Shown piece after piece: positions 1 to 10,521 of a DNA stretch of 64,000 nucleotides. Position 1 is the first letter of the stretch, and the number at the start of each line of letters is the position of its first letter. Position numbers and translations under genes: made by a program. The stretch comes from CAVQJU01 sp963754955 (GTDB lineage: Bacteria; Acidobacteriota; Vicinamibacteria; Vicinamibacterales; CAVVIG01): positions 496,001 to 560,000 of the forward strand of contig CAVWHY010000001.1 of NCBI GenBank assembly GCA_963754955.1, read 5' to 3'. Under the pieces are notes generated by a model, which saw only the letters and a program-made list of their open reading frames with translations, did not search any database and was not told where the DNA came from.

Positions 1-120
1 GTAACCATATGGTTACGCATTATCACCGGCTCGCCTCCCCGCGTCAAGTGCGCCACGACCGTTACGCGGAATTTACATGCGGGAAACGCTTCGGAAACCA
101 CCCTGCGATACCGTTGCTCG

Positions 121-958
121 ATGCTCCTCCAGGACCCGCCGGTCGTCCCGCAACCGGCGGTCAACGCGCCTGCCTGCTCCGTGCCCGCTGCGCCGCCCGT
201 CGCACCGAAGATCCAGGTGGCGGGGATGAACTTCTATTACGGCTCCCGGCGGGTACTCGAGAACATCGGGCTCAACGTGCAGCCGAACCAGGTGACGGCG
301 CTCATCGGGCCCTCGGGCTGCGGCAAGTCCACGTTCCTCCGATCGCTGAACCGCATGAACGACATCGTGCCCGGCGCCCGCGTCGAGGGCTCGGTGTGCA
401 TCGACGGCGCGGACATCTACGCGGCGACCGTGGACGTCGTCGATCTGCGCCGGCGCGTCGGCATGGTGTTTCAGAAGTCGAACCCGTTTCCCAAGTCGAT
501 CTTCGACAACGTCGCCTACGGGCTGCGGATCAACCACCTGACGCGGTCGCAAAGAAGAGTTGCGGAGCCGCGTCGAGGCGAGCCTCAAGGCGGCGGCGCT
601 CTGGGACGAGGTGCGCGATCGGCTCCACACGTCGGCGCTGTCCCTGTCCGGCGGCCAGCAGCAGCGCCTCTGCATCGCGCGCGCGCTCGCGGTCGAACCG
701 GAGGTCGTCCTGATGGACGAGCCGGCGTCCGCGCTCGACCCGATCGCGACGCAGCGCATCGAGGAGCTGATCTACCAGCTGAAGACGCGGTACACCATCG
801 TCATCGTGACGCACAACATGCAGCAGGCCGCGCGCGTGTCGGACGTGACGGCGTTCTTCTGGCTGGGCAAGCTCGTCGAGTGCGACCGCACGAACAAGAT
901 CTTCACGGCTCCGTCCGAAAAGCTGACGGAGGATTACGTGACGGGAAGGTTCGGTTAA
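121..958 (+). CDS. pstB: Phosphate ABC transporter ATPase PstB (one frame break)
   Basis: ATPase of the high-affinity phosphate importer PstSCAB, acting at the inner face of the cytoplasmic membrane. The Walker A motif GPSGCGKST, the Q-loop region MVFQKSNPFPKS, the ABC signature LSGGQQQR and the Walker B stretch VVLMDEPASALDP are all present, followed by the H-loop VTHNMQQAARVSD. The first half and the second half (from about 555) are in different frames; dropping one C near base 550 joins them into a normal-length PstB of about 280 residues. The frame is open back to base 1, so the start at 121 is a choice, not proven. phoU follows after 4 bases, the classic pst-phoU order. pstSCA would lie upstream, outside the window. 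Confidence 0.9.
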
Positions 959-962
959 ACCG

Positions 963-1652
963 ATGGAACTCGAACGCCACGGACGGCATTTTCAGGAGGA
1001 GCTCGAACAGCTCAAGACGCGGCTGCTCGAGATGGGCGGGCTCGCCGAGGAACAGGTGCGCCTGGCCGTCAAGGCGCTCATGGAACGCGACCGCGAGCTC
1101 GTCGCGCTGGCCCTGAACGGCGACGAGCCGATCAACAAGCTGCACATCGAGATCGACGGCCGCTGCTTCACGCTGCTCGCGCTGCACCAGCCGATGGCCG
1201 TGGACCTGCGCGCGATCGTCGCCGCCGTGAAGATCAACACGGACCTCGAGCGCGTCGGCGACCTTGCGATCAACATCGCCGAAGCCGCGCGCCGCTACGC
1301 GCAGCACGCCCCTGTCAAGAAGCTGATCGACATCCCGCGGATGGCCACGATCGCGCAGACGATGCTGCGCGACTCGCTCGACTCCTTCGTCCGCCGCGAC
1401 ACCGATCTGGCGCAGCGGGTCCTGAACGAGGACGACAAGCTCGACGCCCTGAAGACCCAGATCTTCCGGGAGCTCCTGACTTACATGCTGCAAGACCCCG
1501 GCACCATCGAGGCGGCGCTCGACCTGATCCTGATTTCCCGCCATCTCGAGCGCATCGGCGACCACGCCACCAACATCGCCGAAGACGTCATCTTCATGGT
1601 GTCGGCCCGCGACGTCCGGCACCACGCCGGCGAAGGACAGCCCTCACACTAG
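963..1652 (+). CDS. phoU: Phosphate signalling protein PhoU
   Basis: Negative regulator that links the Pst transporter to the PhoR/PhoB phosphate response; cytoplasmic and membrane-associated. At 229 residues it has the usual length. It shows the two PhoU helical-bundle repeats, each with its metal-binding signature: LERVGDLAINIAEAA in the first half and LERIGDHATNIAEDV in the second. The frame is intact. It starts 4 bases after pstB and is surely co-transcribed with it. The stop codon is followed at once by an AGTTCAA-word array. Confidence 0.95.
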   Translation: MELERHGRHFQEELEQLKTRLLEMGGLAEEQVRLAVKALMERDRELVALALNGDEPINKLHIEIDGRCFTLLALHQPMAVDLRAIVAAVKINTDLERVGDLAINIAEAARRYAQHAPVKKLIDIPRMATIAQTMLRDSLDSFVRRDTDLAQRVLNEDDKLDALKTQIFRELLTYMLQDPGTIEAALDLILISRHLERIGDHATNIAEDVIFMVSARDVRHHAGEGQPSH

Positions 1653-1700
1653 AAGAAAGTTCAAGTTCAAAGTTCAAAAGTTAGAAGTTCGAAGTCGATA
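1653..1700. repeat. Short word array, AGTTCAA type
   Basis: The spacer between phoU and yacG consists of four to five degenerate copies of an A/T-rich word (AAGTTCAAGTTCAAAGTTCAAAAGTT, then AGAAGTTCGAAGTCG), unlike the GC-rich genes on either side. It belongs to the class of intergenic word arrays seen throughout the window. Here only one arm is clear, with no strong reverse-complement partner. Confidence 0.6.
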
Positions 1701-1720
1701 TAATCCGGGTTCGGACAGCG

Positions 1721-1907
1721 ATGGCGGAGCCCCCGAAACCAGAGAAGGTAGAATTGTGCGTGTTCTGCAGGCGCCACCCGGCGGAGCCGGCCTGGCGCCC
1801 GTTCTGCAGCGAGCGCTGCAGGATGCAGGACCTCGCGCGCTGGGCCGACGAGTCGTATCGTGTGGCCGGCAACCCTCTGGACGATGAGGAGAAGGTAACC
1901 GACCCCG

Positions 1908-1915
<8 letters not shown>
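1721..1915 (+). CDS. yacG: YacG-type zinc-binding DNA gyrase inhibitor
   Basis: Small 64-residue zinc protein. It has the YacG pattern: CVFC near the N-terminus, then FCSERC about 15 residues later, followed by the conserved RMQDLARWADESYRV segment. In E. coli YacG binds GyrB and blocks gyrase; the role here is inferred from that family. The last 8 bases overlap the start of gltA, so the two are probably translated together. Confidence 0.85.
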
Positions 1916-3200
<1,285 letters not shown>

Positions 3201-3208
3201 GTCCCGCG

Positions 3209-3308
3209 AATCTAGTCAATTAGTCATCTAGTCATCTCGTCATTTCTGAACAATTGGGCAATGGCTCAATTGACCGACGATGACCAGACGACGAGATGAC
3301 TAAATGAC
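3209..3308. repeat. Inverted word array, AGTCATCT type
   Basis: Left arm: TCTAGTCAATTAGTCATC, TAGTCATCTCGTCATTTC. Right arm carries the reverse complement words: GATGACCAGACGACGAGATGAC and TAAATGACC. The centre has CAATTG...CAATTG. The whole spacer could fold into a long imperfect stem, and could end transcription from gltA. A close cousin, with the same word, lies at 41470-41570. Confidence 0.75.
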
Positions 3309-3379
3309 CAAGTTCGCCAGCCGAGAGGCCGAGGGCGACCCGGCCCAACGTTTCCGCCGCGCGTCCGTCTAATCGGCAG

Positions 3380-3946
3380 ATGGAAGCTGAGATATCGACC
3401 GTCTTGGCCAGGGCCCGCCAGGGGGACAGCGAAGCCTTTCGCGCCCTGGTCGAGCGGCACAGCCGGACCGCCTTCCGGCTGGCCTACCGGATGACCGGCA
3501 ACGAGCACGACGCCGAGGACGTGGTCCAGGACAGCTTCCTGAAGGCCTACCGGCAGTTGGGCCGCTTCGAGTCGCGGGCCCACTTCGGCACCTGGCTGCA
3601 CCGCATCGTCGCCAACTGCTCGGTGGACCTGCTTCGCGCCCGCCGCTCCCGCCAGGATTACACCCGCGTCGAAGACCTCGACGCCATCGTCGAACAGCCG
3701 CCGGCCGACGCGCCCGGGCCTGAACGCCTGGCGCGCAGCGCCGAAATCGACCGGTACGTCGCGTCGGCGCTGACCGAGCTCAGCCCGCTCGAACGCGCCG
3801 CGTTCACGCTCCGCCACTACGAAGGGCGGTCGATCGCCGAAATCAGCCAGACGCTGGGGCTCAACACCAGCGCCGCCAAACACAGCGTGTTCCGCGCCGT
3901 CAGGAAACTGCGCGCGGCGCTCGCGCCGATTCGGGGTGAATCGTGA
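3380..3946 (+). CDS. ECF-type RNA polymerase sigma factor
   Basis: 188-residue sigma-70 family factor of the extracytoplasmic-function class. Sigma region 2 spans about residues 15-80 (AYRMTGNEHDAEDVVQDSF is the -10 recognition and core-binding stretch). Region 4 spans about 130-180, with an ELSPLERAAFTLRHYEG helix and the helix-turn-helix IAEISQTLGLNTSAAKHSV. The next gene overlaps its stop codon and encodes a zinc-finger anti-sigma factor, the usual pairing. The regulon is unknown; the two HEAT-repeat proteins downstream are likely co-transcribed. Confidence 0.9.
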   Translation: MEAEISTVLARARQGDSEAFRALVERHSRTAFRLAYRMTGNEHDAEDVVQDSFLKAYRQLGRFESRAHFGTWLHRIVANCSVDLLRARRSRQDYTRVEDLDAIVEQPPADAPGPERLARSAEIDRYVASALTELSPLERAAFTLRHYEGRSIAEISQTLGLNTSAAKHSVFRAVRKLRAALAPIRGES

Positions 3947-4758
3947 AGCACTACTCGGAAGAAGACCTGATTCTTCATTTCTACGGCGAAGACACCGGCA
4001 GGCGCCGACGCGAGACCTCGCAGCACGTGGACGAGTGCGCGTCGTGCGCGGCCGTTTACCGGGAGCTGGCCGGCACGCTGCAGCTGCTCGAGGCGCCGGA
4101 CGTGCCCGAGCGCGGCGAGCAGTACGGGCTCGAAGTCTGGCAGCGCATCCGGGCACGGCTGCCGGAGCCGGAAGCGCCGTGGTGGGTGCGGTGGTTGAAG
4201 TGGGATCGACTGGCCGTCGCCGGTGCGGTCGCGATGCTGCTCGTCGCGGCGTTCATCACCGGCCGGTCGTGGTCGAGCCCGGCCGGCCCGCTGCCCGCTT
4301 CCCCGCCGGCGATCGCTTCAACGGCTACGGGCACCAGTTCGGCCGCCGGCCGCGACGGCCGTCAGCGCATCCTGTTGACATCGGTCTCCGAGCATCTCGA
4401 CCGGTCCGAGCGGATTCTCACCGACATCATGAACGCGCCCGACGGCGGCGACATCTCGACCGAACAGCGCCGGGCTGAGGATCTCGTCTCCACCAGCCGG
4501 CTGTATCGCCAGGAGGCCGTCGAAGCCGGGGAACAATCGGTGGCCGGCGTGCTGGAGGATCTCGAGCGCAACCTGCTCGAAGTCATCCACAGCCCGTCGA
4601 AGATCACCGCCGCCGATCTCGACGACGTCCGCCAGCGCATCGACGCGGCGTCGCTCCTCTTCAAGGTGCGCGTGCTCGGCGACGAACTGCGGCAGCGCGA
4701 GCAGTCCGCGCCGCCGGCCGCGCCGCACGCGCGAACCGTCACTTCACAAGTCAGCTGA
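3943..4758 (+). CDS. Membrane-anchored zinc-finger anti-sigma factor
   Basis: 271-residue protein starting with a GTG that overlaps the stop codon of the sigma factor (GTGA). The zf-HC2 motif H-x3-C-x2-C is visible at residues 28-35 (HVDECASC), the zinc site that holds ECF sigma factors. One transmembrane helix lies at about 86-105 (LAVAGAVAMLLVAAFITG), placing the C-terminal 165 residues outside the cytoplasmic membrane. That outer part is helical and charged with no recognised sensor domain. Role inferred: it sequesters the upstream sigma factor until an envelope signal arrives. Confidence 0.85.
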   Translation: MKHYSEEDLILHFYGEDTGRRRRETSQHVDECASCAAVYRELAGTLQLLEAPDVPERGEQYGLEVWQRIRARLPEPEAPWWVRWLKWDRLAVAGAVAMLLVAAFITGRSWSSPAGPLPASPPAIASTATGTSSAAGRDGRQRILLTSVSEHLDRSERILTDIMNAPDGGDISTEQRRAEDLVSTSRLYRQEAVEAGEQSVAGVLEDLERNLLEVIHSPSKITAADLDDVRQRIDAASLLFKVRVLGDELRQREQSAPPAAPHARTVTSQVS

Positions 4759-4766
4759 GGGATCCC

Positions 4767-5700
4767 ATGGCCATCCATCGCATCGCCGCCGTCTCGACAC
4801 TCGTCGCCGCGCTCGCGGCCCCGCTCGCGGCGCAGACGCCAGACCCTCCGCCGTCGCCCGGAATCGCGTGCCCGCGCGAGGGCCGCGGCCCGCGCGTGCG
4901 CGTCAACGTTCTCCGATGCCGCCGATGCCGCCGTTTGTCGTCGAACCGGAAGCGCTCTACGAACAGGCGCGCGAAGCCATCGAGAACAGCCAGTTCGATC
5001 GCGCGCTCGCGGAGCTCGATCGCGTGCATCGCCCAGACGAACAACCGGGCCGACGCGGCGATGTACTGGAAGGCGTACAGCCAGTCCAAGATGGCGCTCG
5101 AGCAACGAAGCCCTCGAGACCATCAAGGAGATGTCGAAGCAGTTCGCCGCGAGCCCCTGGGTCAAGGACGCGAAGGCCCTGGAGCTCGAGATCCGTCAGG
5201 CCGCCGGCCAGCCGATTTCCGCGGATCTGCAGGGCGACGAGGAACTGAAGCTGCTCGCGCTGCGCGGCGTCATGCAGACCGATCCGGACAAGGGCCTGCC
5301 GATCATCGAGAAGATGCTGGCGGGCGGCGCGGCGCCGCGCGTCCGCGATCGCGCGCTGTTCGTGCTGAGCCAGAGCCGGTCGCCGAAGGCGCGCGACATC
5401 ATGCTCACCACGGCGAAGAACAACGCCAACCCCGAGCTGCAGCTGCGCGCCGTCCGCTATCTCGGCATGATGGGCGGCGCCGAGGATCGCGAGCTGCTCA
5501 CCGGCATCTATCGCTCGAGCTCGGACCTCTCGGTGAAGCGCGCGGTCCTGAACTCGCTCTTCATGCAGCGCAACGCGAGGGCACTCGTCGACCTCGCCCG
5601 CGCCGAGAAGGACCCGCAGCTGAAGAAGGACATCGTCTCGAAGCTGTCGGTCATGAAGGCGCCGGAAGCCACCGACTACCTCCTGGAGCTGCTCAAGTGA
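4767..5700 (+). CDS. Secreted HEAT-repeat protein, copy 1 (frame breaks)
   Basis: Begins with a signal peptide (MAIHRIAAVSTLVAALAAPLAAQ) behind a GAGGGA ribosome-binding site. The mature part has a TPR-like helix pair (EALYEQAREAIENSQFDRAL) followed by HEAT-type helical repeats such as LKLLALRGVMQTDPDKGLPI and LQLRAVRYLGMMGGAEDREL. The reading frame changes about three times between 4865 and 5110, consistent with single-base insertions; from 5131 to the end it is clean. It follows the anti-sigma gene by 8 bases and overlaps the next HEAT gene, so all four probably form one operon. Role unknown, presumably a periplasmic scaffold. Confidence 0.75.
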
Positions 5701-6493
5701 CGTCGCTGCTGCTGACCGCGGCCCTGGCGCTGGCCCAGGGCCCTCCGACGACGATCACGAACGCCCAGGTCGAGACACGCGCGGCCACGCAGAGCGTCGA
5801 GCGTGAAATCGCGGCGCTCGCGGCGCGCAAGGACGATCGCTGGGTCGGCTACCGCGTGGCGCTGTCGCGGCAGCCGCCGCTCGATGGACTGCTACGAGCG
5901 CTCACGGATTGCGCTCGAGCCGGCGCGTGAAGTCCTGGTGCTCGCCCGCCTCGAGGCCGGCGCTCGTCGTCAGGCTGCGAACGGCGACGCCGGACTGCGA
6001 GATCGATGCCGGCGGCCTGCCCGTCGTCTGGCTGGACGGCGTGAAGCCCGACGACAGCGTCGCGTGGCTGACCTCGCTCGTCAACACCATCCCCGCGGCC
6101 GGTGAACGGTTCGACCGCGTCGTCCGGCCCGCCGTGGTCGGCGCTCGCGATGCACGAGGGCACGGCGGCGACGACGGTCGCTCGTCGCGATCGCACGGGA
6201 CCATCCGGTGCCCCGGATGCGATCCGACGCGCTCTTCTGGCTCGGGCAGCGCGCGGGCACCGAAGCCGTCGGCCACGATTGCCGAGGCGATCGATCGCGA
6301 CCCCGAGACCGAGGTCAAGCGGCGGGCGGTCTTCGCGCTCAGCCAGCTGCCCAGGGACGAGGGCGTGCCGAAGCTGATCGACGTCGCGCGGAACAGCCGG
6401 AACGCGGTCGTCCGCAAACAGGCGATGTTCTGGCTCGGACAGTCGAACGATCCGCGGGCGCTCAGGTTTTTCGAAGAGATTCTCTTGAAGTAG
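5697..6493 (+). CDS. Secreted HEAT-repeat protein, copy 2 (frame breaks)
   Basis: Starts with a GTG overlapping the stop of the first HEAT gene (GTGA). It has a short signal peptide (VTSLLLTAALALAQ), then a less conserved region with WLDGVKPDDSVAWLTSLV, and ends in clear HEAT repeats: EVKRRAVFALSQLPRDEGV and VRKQAMFWLGQSNDPRALRF. Several frame changes lie between 5880 and 6240. Probably a paralogue of the upstream gene. The HEAT-repeat tail converges on a minus-strand small membrane protein gene. Confidence 0.7.
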
Positions 6494-6754
6494 CGCGCGC
6501 CGACCGGCGGCGGAAGACCGACGAAGCCCGACCAGCCAGCATCACGCCGGCAGCCGACGCTGGCCAGCACCAGCGCACGGGGGACCGCAGGGCGCATGTA
6601 GTCGTCGATGCGCGCGTACGGGCCCGACCCGCCCGCCGCGTCAGCAGCCGTCCGCACGTAGTCACGTCCCGCGTCGGATGAGCACACGGTCGAACACCAC
6701 ATTCCAGACGACGACCGTCGCCGCCAGCCACAACGCCACCACCACCCGCTTCAT
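6462..6754 (-). CDS. Small membrane protein of unknown function (frame breaks)
   Basis: Start MKRVVVALWLAATVVVWNVV at base 6754, a transmembrane helix, then FDRVLIRRG. Removing one G near 6668 continues into RDYVRTAADAAGGSGPYARI and a second hydrophobic stretch PRALVLASVGAGVMLAG. About 90-95 residues with two membrane segments. The 3' end is uncertain because the frame seems to break again near 6550. No family recognised. It may be co-transcribed with the zinc-ribbon gene just upstream. Confidence 0.45.
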
Positions 6755-6894
6755 TGGTCCCTGGGCCTTCGTGCCTGGGCCCTGGTCCGCCTTGGTCCCT
6801 GGTCCGTCCATGGTCCATGGCCTTAGTCCGGCTCGCCAGCCGGCTCTCATCCCCAACGCCGGACAGGAACCACGCACGAGGGACGAAGGACCAT
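6755..6894. repeat. Inverted word array, TGGTCC type
   Basis: Fills exactly the gap between two minus-strand small genes. The left part repeats GGTCCCTGG, CCTGGTCCG, CTTGGTCCCTGGTCCGTCC and ATGGTCCATGG. The right part carries the reverse complement: GGAACCACGCACGAGGGACG then AAGGACC, mirroring the left CCTTCGTGC and GGTCC words. Same architecture as the other intergenic arrays. Confidence 0.65.
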
Positions 6895-7177
6895 TCAGCG
6901 TCGTCTGGCATAGGCGCGGAGGATGATGATCACGACCGCCACGCCGGCGAACGACCCAGGTGACCGAACGCGGCGTGCCGTCAGGAGATGCGCGGGTCAT
7001 GAAGACGGCGACCAGCACCATGAGGGCCAGCGCCACGAGCGAGGTGATGAGGGTCGACTTCGATCCCGCGCGGCCCTCGCGGGGAGGCGCGAACACCGGC
7101 TCGGTCGTGGCGGTGCCGCACTTGTAGCACACGATCGCCTTGTCGGCGATCTCGATTCCGCATTTGCGACAGATCAT
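6895..7177 (-). CDS. Zinc-ribbon membrane protein (one frame break)
   Basis: Starts MICRKCGIEIADKAIVCYKC, two CxxC knuckles that form a zinc ribbon at the N-terminus, followed by a linker and a transmembrane helix (TLITSLVALALMVLVAVFM). A second hydrophobic stretch (FAGVAVVIIILRAYARRR) comes back into frame if one base is removed near 6958. About 93 residues. Such zinc-ribbon/TM proteins are common in this phylum and have no assigned role. The ATG sits directly beside a CAGTCGG array. Confidence 0.7.
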
Positions 7178-7215
7178 AGGCAGTCGGCAGTCGGCAGTCG
7201 GCAGTCGCAGTCGGT
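7178..7215. repeat. Direct word array, CAGTCGG type
   Basis: Five near-perfect copies of the heptamer GGCAGTC in tandem (GGCAGTCGGCAGTCGGCAGTC, then GCAGTCGGTCGG) between the metal-permease gene and the zinc-ribbon gene. The array touches the ATG of the zinc-ribbon gene. The same word recurs at 20520-20555, 43860-43935 and 56090-56150. Confidence 0.75.
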
Positions 7216-7226
7216 CGGCTCAATGT

Positions 7227-8064
7227 TCAGTGACGGAACAGCGGCCTGACGACCGCCATCAGGATCAGCACCAGCCCGAACGTGCAGACGATGGTCGCGC
7301 CGGTCGGCAGATCGAGCTTCAGCGACAAATAGACGCCCAGCGCCGACACGATCGTGCCCATCGACCAGCCGATGGCCAGCCGGCGGCCGACGCTCTTCGC
7401 ATACAGCATGGCGGCAACCGACGGCACGATCAAGTAGCAAAACACCAGCAGCACGCCGGCAATCGACACCGACGAGGTGACGACGAAGCCGAACGAGGCG
7501 TAGAACAGGAAGTCCCAGAACCGGATCGAGACGCCCTCGGCTTCGGCGCGGTGCGGGTCCATCGAAATCTCGAGGAACCGCCGCCGGAACACGTAGTGAA
7601 AGATGCCGATCGGCGCCGTACAGCATCGCCGTCTTCGCCCACTTCCTTCCAGGAAACCGCGAGGATGTTGCCGACGAGCATGTCCTTCAGGTGTTCGCTC
7701 TCGGACGTGGACTTGCTCATGGCCAGATATCGCCGCCGCCGACGCGACCGCATAGCAGATGCCGATGATGGCTTCCTTCGGGATGCGCGCGCGCTGGCTG
7801 CGGACGGTCGAGAACACGAACGCGCCGATGAACGTGAAGGCGAGGCTGATCCAGTACACGATCGGCGCGTGCGGATCGCCGTGCGCCGCGGGCAGGAAAA
7901 TGGCGATCGTGGCGCCCGAGCGCCGCGATTTGCGCCAGCGACAGATCCACGAAGATCACGCCGCGTTCGACGACGTGCACGCCCAGGTAGGCGTGGATGC
8001 CGGTCAGGATCAGGCTGGCGAAAAACGCCGGCGCGAGAAACGAAATCATCGAGGAATCGAGCAT
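7227..8064 (-). CDS. Metal ABC transporter permease, ZnuB/MntB family (frame breaks)
   Basis: Inner-membrane permease for zinc or manganese import. Hydrophobic throughout, with family segments ARIPKEAIIGICYAVASAAA, HLKDMLVGNILAVSWKEV, FYASFGFVVTSSVSIAGVLL and LVFCYLIVPSVAAMLYAKSV. The frame changes four times (near 7926, 7727, 7645 and 7610), each repaired by removing one base. The start is 7 bases behind the stop of the binding-protein gene. No ATPase subunit gene is seen nearby. The metal cannot be told from sequence alone. Confidence 0.85.
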
Positions 8065-8070
8065 GGCGGC

Positions 8071-8988
8071 CTACTGTTTCAGCGCGTTGACGAGCAGGTT
8101 GATGTTGTAGTCGAAGAGCGCGAAGTAGTCGGACGTTTCCTTGACGCCGCCCACCGACGGCGGCATGACCAGCACGCGGGCGCCGGTCTCGCGGCCGATG
8201 GCCGTCGGCGTCTTCAGGTCGAAGTAGGGCTCCACCAGCACCACCTTCACCTTCTGCCGCTTCATCTCGTTGATCAGGTCCAGCGTGTGCTGCGGCGTCG
8301 GCGGGATGCCCGGCCGCGGTTCGACGTAGCCGACGATCTCCAGGCCGAAGCGCTCGGCGAAGTTGGGGAACGACCGGTGGTAGGTCACCACTTTCGTGCC
8401 CTTGTAGGGCGCCATCGTCGCCATCCAGCGCTTCTCCGCCGCGTCGAGGCGCGAGGTGAAGTCGGCCAGGCGCTGGTCGAAGTAGGCGCGGTCGCCGGGC
8501 CGCAGCCGATCGAACGCGTCGACCATTTCTTTCGCGATGCGCTTGCCGTTCTCCGGGTCCATCCAGTAGTGCGGGTTCCCGAGCGGGTGCACATCGCCCA
8601 TCGCCCGCGTAATCTGGCCGGTCGGGATCTCGAGCTTCTGGACGCCCTGCGACGCGTCGAGATACCCTTCCGCGCCCGGCTGAATCTTCCCGTTGCGGCT
8701 CTGCTGAACCAGCGGCGGCAGCCACCCGATTTCGAGCTCGAGGCCGATGACGATCAGCAGGTCGGCCTTCTGCAGCTTCAGGATGAAGCTCGGCTTGGCC
8801 TCGACGAAGTGCGGATCCTGGTACCCGCGCGCGATCGCCTCGACCGCGATCCGCTCGCCGCCCACCTCCTTCGCGATGGAGGCCAGATCCTCCGTCGTCG
8901 TCATGACGTTCAACTTGCCCTGAGCCCGGGCGACTCCGCACATGAGCAGCGACGACGCCACGCCCAGGACTATCAGCTTTCGGATCAT
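8071..8988 (-). CDS. Metal ABC transporter substrate-binding protein (ZnuA/AztC-like)
   Basis: Periplasmic (SBP_bac_9) binding protein for zinc or manganese, intact frame. Signal peptide MIRKLIVLGVASSLLMCGVA, then the metal ligands typical of the family: the first His in YQDPHFVEAKPS, the second in LGNPHYWMDPENG, the third in VTYHRSFPNFAERF, and an acidic ligand in VEPYFDLKTP. The His/Asp-rich loop found in many ZnuA proteins is absent. I chose the start at 8988 over an in-frame ATG at 9015 because the signal peptide begins there. It lies between a porin gene and the permease gene. Confidence 0.9.
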   Translation of the reverse strand: MIRKLIVLGVASSLLMCGVARAQGKLNVMTTTEDLASIAKEVGGERIAVEAIARGYQDPHFVEAKPSFILKLQKADLLIVIGLELEIGWLPPLVQQSRNGKIQPGAEGYLDASQGVQKLEIPTGQITRAMGDVHPLGNPHYWMDPENGKRIAKEMVDAFDRLRPGDRAYFDQRLADFTSRLDAAEKRWMATMAPYKGTKVVTYHRSFPNFAERFGLEIVGYVEPRPGIPPTPQHTLDLINEMKRQKVKVVLVEPYFDLKTPTAIGRETGARVLVMPPSVGGVKETSDYFALFDYNINLLVNALKQ

Positions 8989-9007
8989 GAGTCTGGTTCC
9001 TCTGCTT

Positions 9008-9110
9008 GTCATCACGAAGTCACGAAGATCACGAAGACATCTGGTATCCGACGAGATTCCTCGTGCACCTTCGTGTTTTTCGTGCCTTCGTGAAGACAGC
9101 GCTCATGTGA
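9008..9110. repeat. Inverted word array, CACGAAG type
   Basis: Left arm ATCACGAAGTCACGAAGATC, ACGAAGACA; right arm the reverse complement, CCTCGTGCACCTTCGTG, TTTTTCGTGCCTTCGTGAAG. The stem could cover nearly the entire spacer between the porin stop codon and the binding-protein start. A sister array with the same word is at 38217-38302. Confidence 0.75.
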
Positions 9111-9111
9111 T

Positions 9112-10417
9112 TTAGAACGGGTGCGCGCCGTGCGCGCCGATGGAAAACTGGAACTGGAACAGCAGCTCGTTGGCTGCCGGCCCGATGGCGTAGTTGGTGC
9201 GCCGGTACTGGCCGCGAATCTGGCTGAACTCGCTCGGCCAGAACGTCAGGAGGGCCGAGCCGCCCGTGTCGCGAAGCGTCGAGTCGTAGGCCCGATCGGA
9301 TCCGTCGAAGCGGACGCCCGCGAACCAGCGGCGCGCGAACTGGTAATCACCCGACGACGTAGTAGCCCATGCCGCTCTGCAGCCCGTTCGGCTGCTCGCG
9401 GCTGGCTCCAGATGACCTCCGAGCGGCCGACGAACGAGTGGTAAATCGAACGGCGCAGCGGCTTCCACCGCACGGTCGCATCGAAACCCAGCAGCCGCGT
9501 GGTCAGATCGTCGATGTCCTGTGAGAGACCCGACCCGTTGTAGCCGCGCGACGCACGAGCACGCCGAGGTCGAGGTTCGTGGACTCGGAGATGTCCTGAT
9601 AGCCGCGAAGATGCGCGACGTAGCTGAGCTGGCCGCGCTGGCTGGTCTGGTACAGCGGGCTCTTCGACCGTTCCCGAGTCGCCCCGAAACACCTGGCCCG
9701 TCGCTTCGAGAAACAGCCAGGGGTTCGGGATCAGATGCGCCACCGAAACGCCCGCGTCGTCGATGCCGTCCTCGCCGCCCACGAGGTTGTTGATGACGAG
9801 CGGCCGATCGGCCCAGGGCAGGACGTGATTGTGAAGGCTGTTCACCTTGCCGAATGCCGCCCGCATCTTGCCGACCTTCGTCAGCAGGCCGCCCGGCAGC
9901 GAGGTGAGCGTGACGAAGCCTTCTTCGAGGTCGACGCCCTCCTCGCCGAACGACATGAAGAAATCGGCCCGCGCGTACGGATCCACGACGGCCTGAAACG
10001 ACGCCTCCGACTCGTGCATCTCGAACGCCGGAGCCGGCGTGACGCCGTTGGCCGGATCTGTGTGGACACGCCCGGCGGTTCCGAGGAAATCGCCGATCAC
10101 CGCCATGTCCGGGTTGAACACCTTCGATCCGCTCGCCGCCGCCTGTCCTGGCCGCCAGCGCGAGGCGCCTGTGCCTCCGCCTGCGGCGGGACCTGGGCCG
10201 GCGCTGCCTGTGCCTCAGGAGCCTGCGGGCGGCCCTCAATCGCCGCCAGCCGCATCTCGAGGGCCGACAACCGGGCCTCGAAGTCCTTTTTCAAATCGTC
10301 GATCGCAGCGCGAAGCGCCTGCGCGTCCGGCGGCGGCTGCGGCGCGGGTTGCGCCGATGCCCGGACTGCCGACAACGCGACCAGCACGAACGCCGCACGA
10401 GTAAATCGATGCGACAC
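9112..10417 (-). CDS. Outer-membrane porin-like beta-barrel with coiled-coil N-terminus (frame breaks)
   Basis: Starts at a GTG (VSHRFTRAAFVLVALSAVRA, a signal peptide) behind a GGGAGGG ribosome-binding site. A short coiled coil follows (ALRAAIDDLKKDFEARLSAL, EMRLAAIEGR), as in trimeric porins. The rest is amphipathic beta strands, including YARADFFMSFGEEGVDLEEG, NPWLFLEATGQVFRGDSG and a terminal NELLFQFQFSIGAHGAHPF, ending in phenylalanine as barrels do. Frame breaks lie near 10120, 9660, 9550 and 9400. It sits upstream of a metal-binding protein and permease, so it may admit metal or metallophore through the outer membrane (inference). Confidence 0.75.
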
Positions 10418-10521
10418 GGCGTACCCTCCCGCGATCCGCGCACAGCACGAATCGCTTCTGATCGAATGGCTCTCGCCGCGCGCGGCGCCGCATCTGCGGT
10501 GACCGCGCCGCGACGGAGTGA

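Noticed and set aside
7178..7215. CRISPR-like array of short direct repeats
   Set aside because: The units are 7 bases with no unique spacers and no cas genes nearby; they are simple tandem words.
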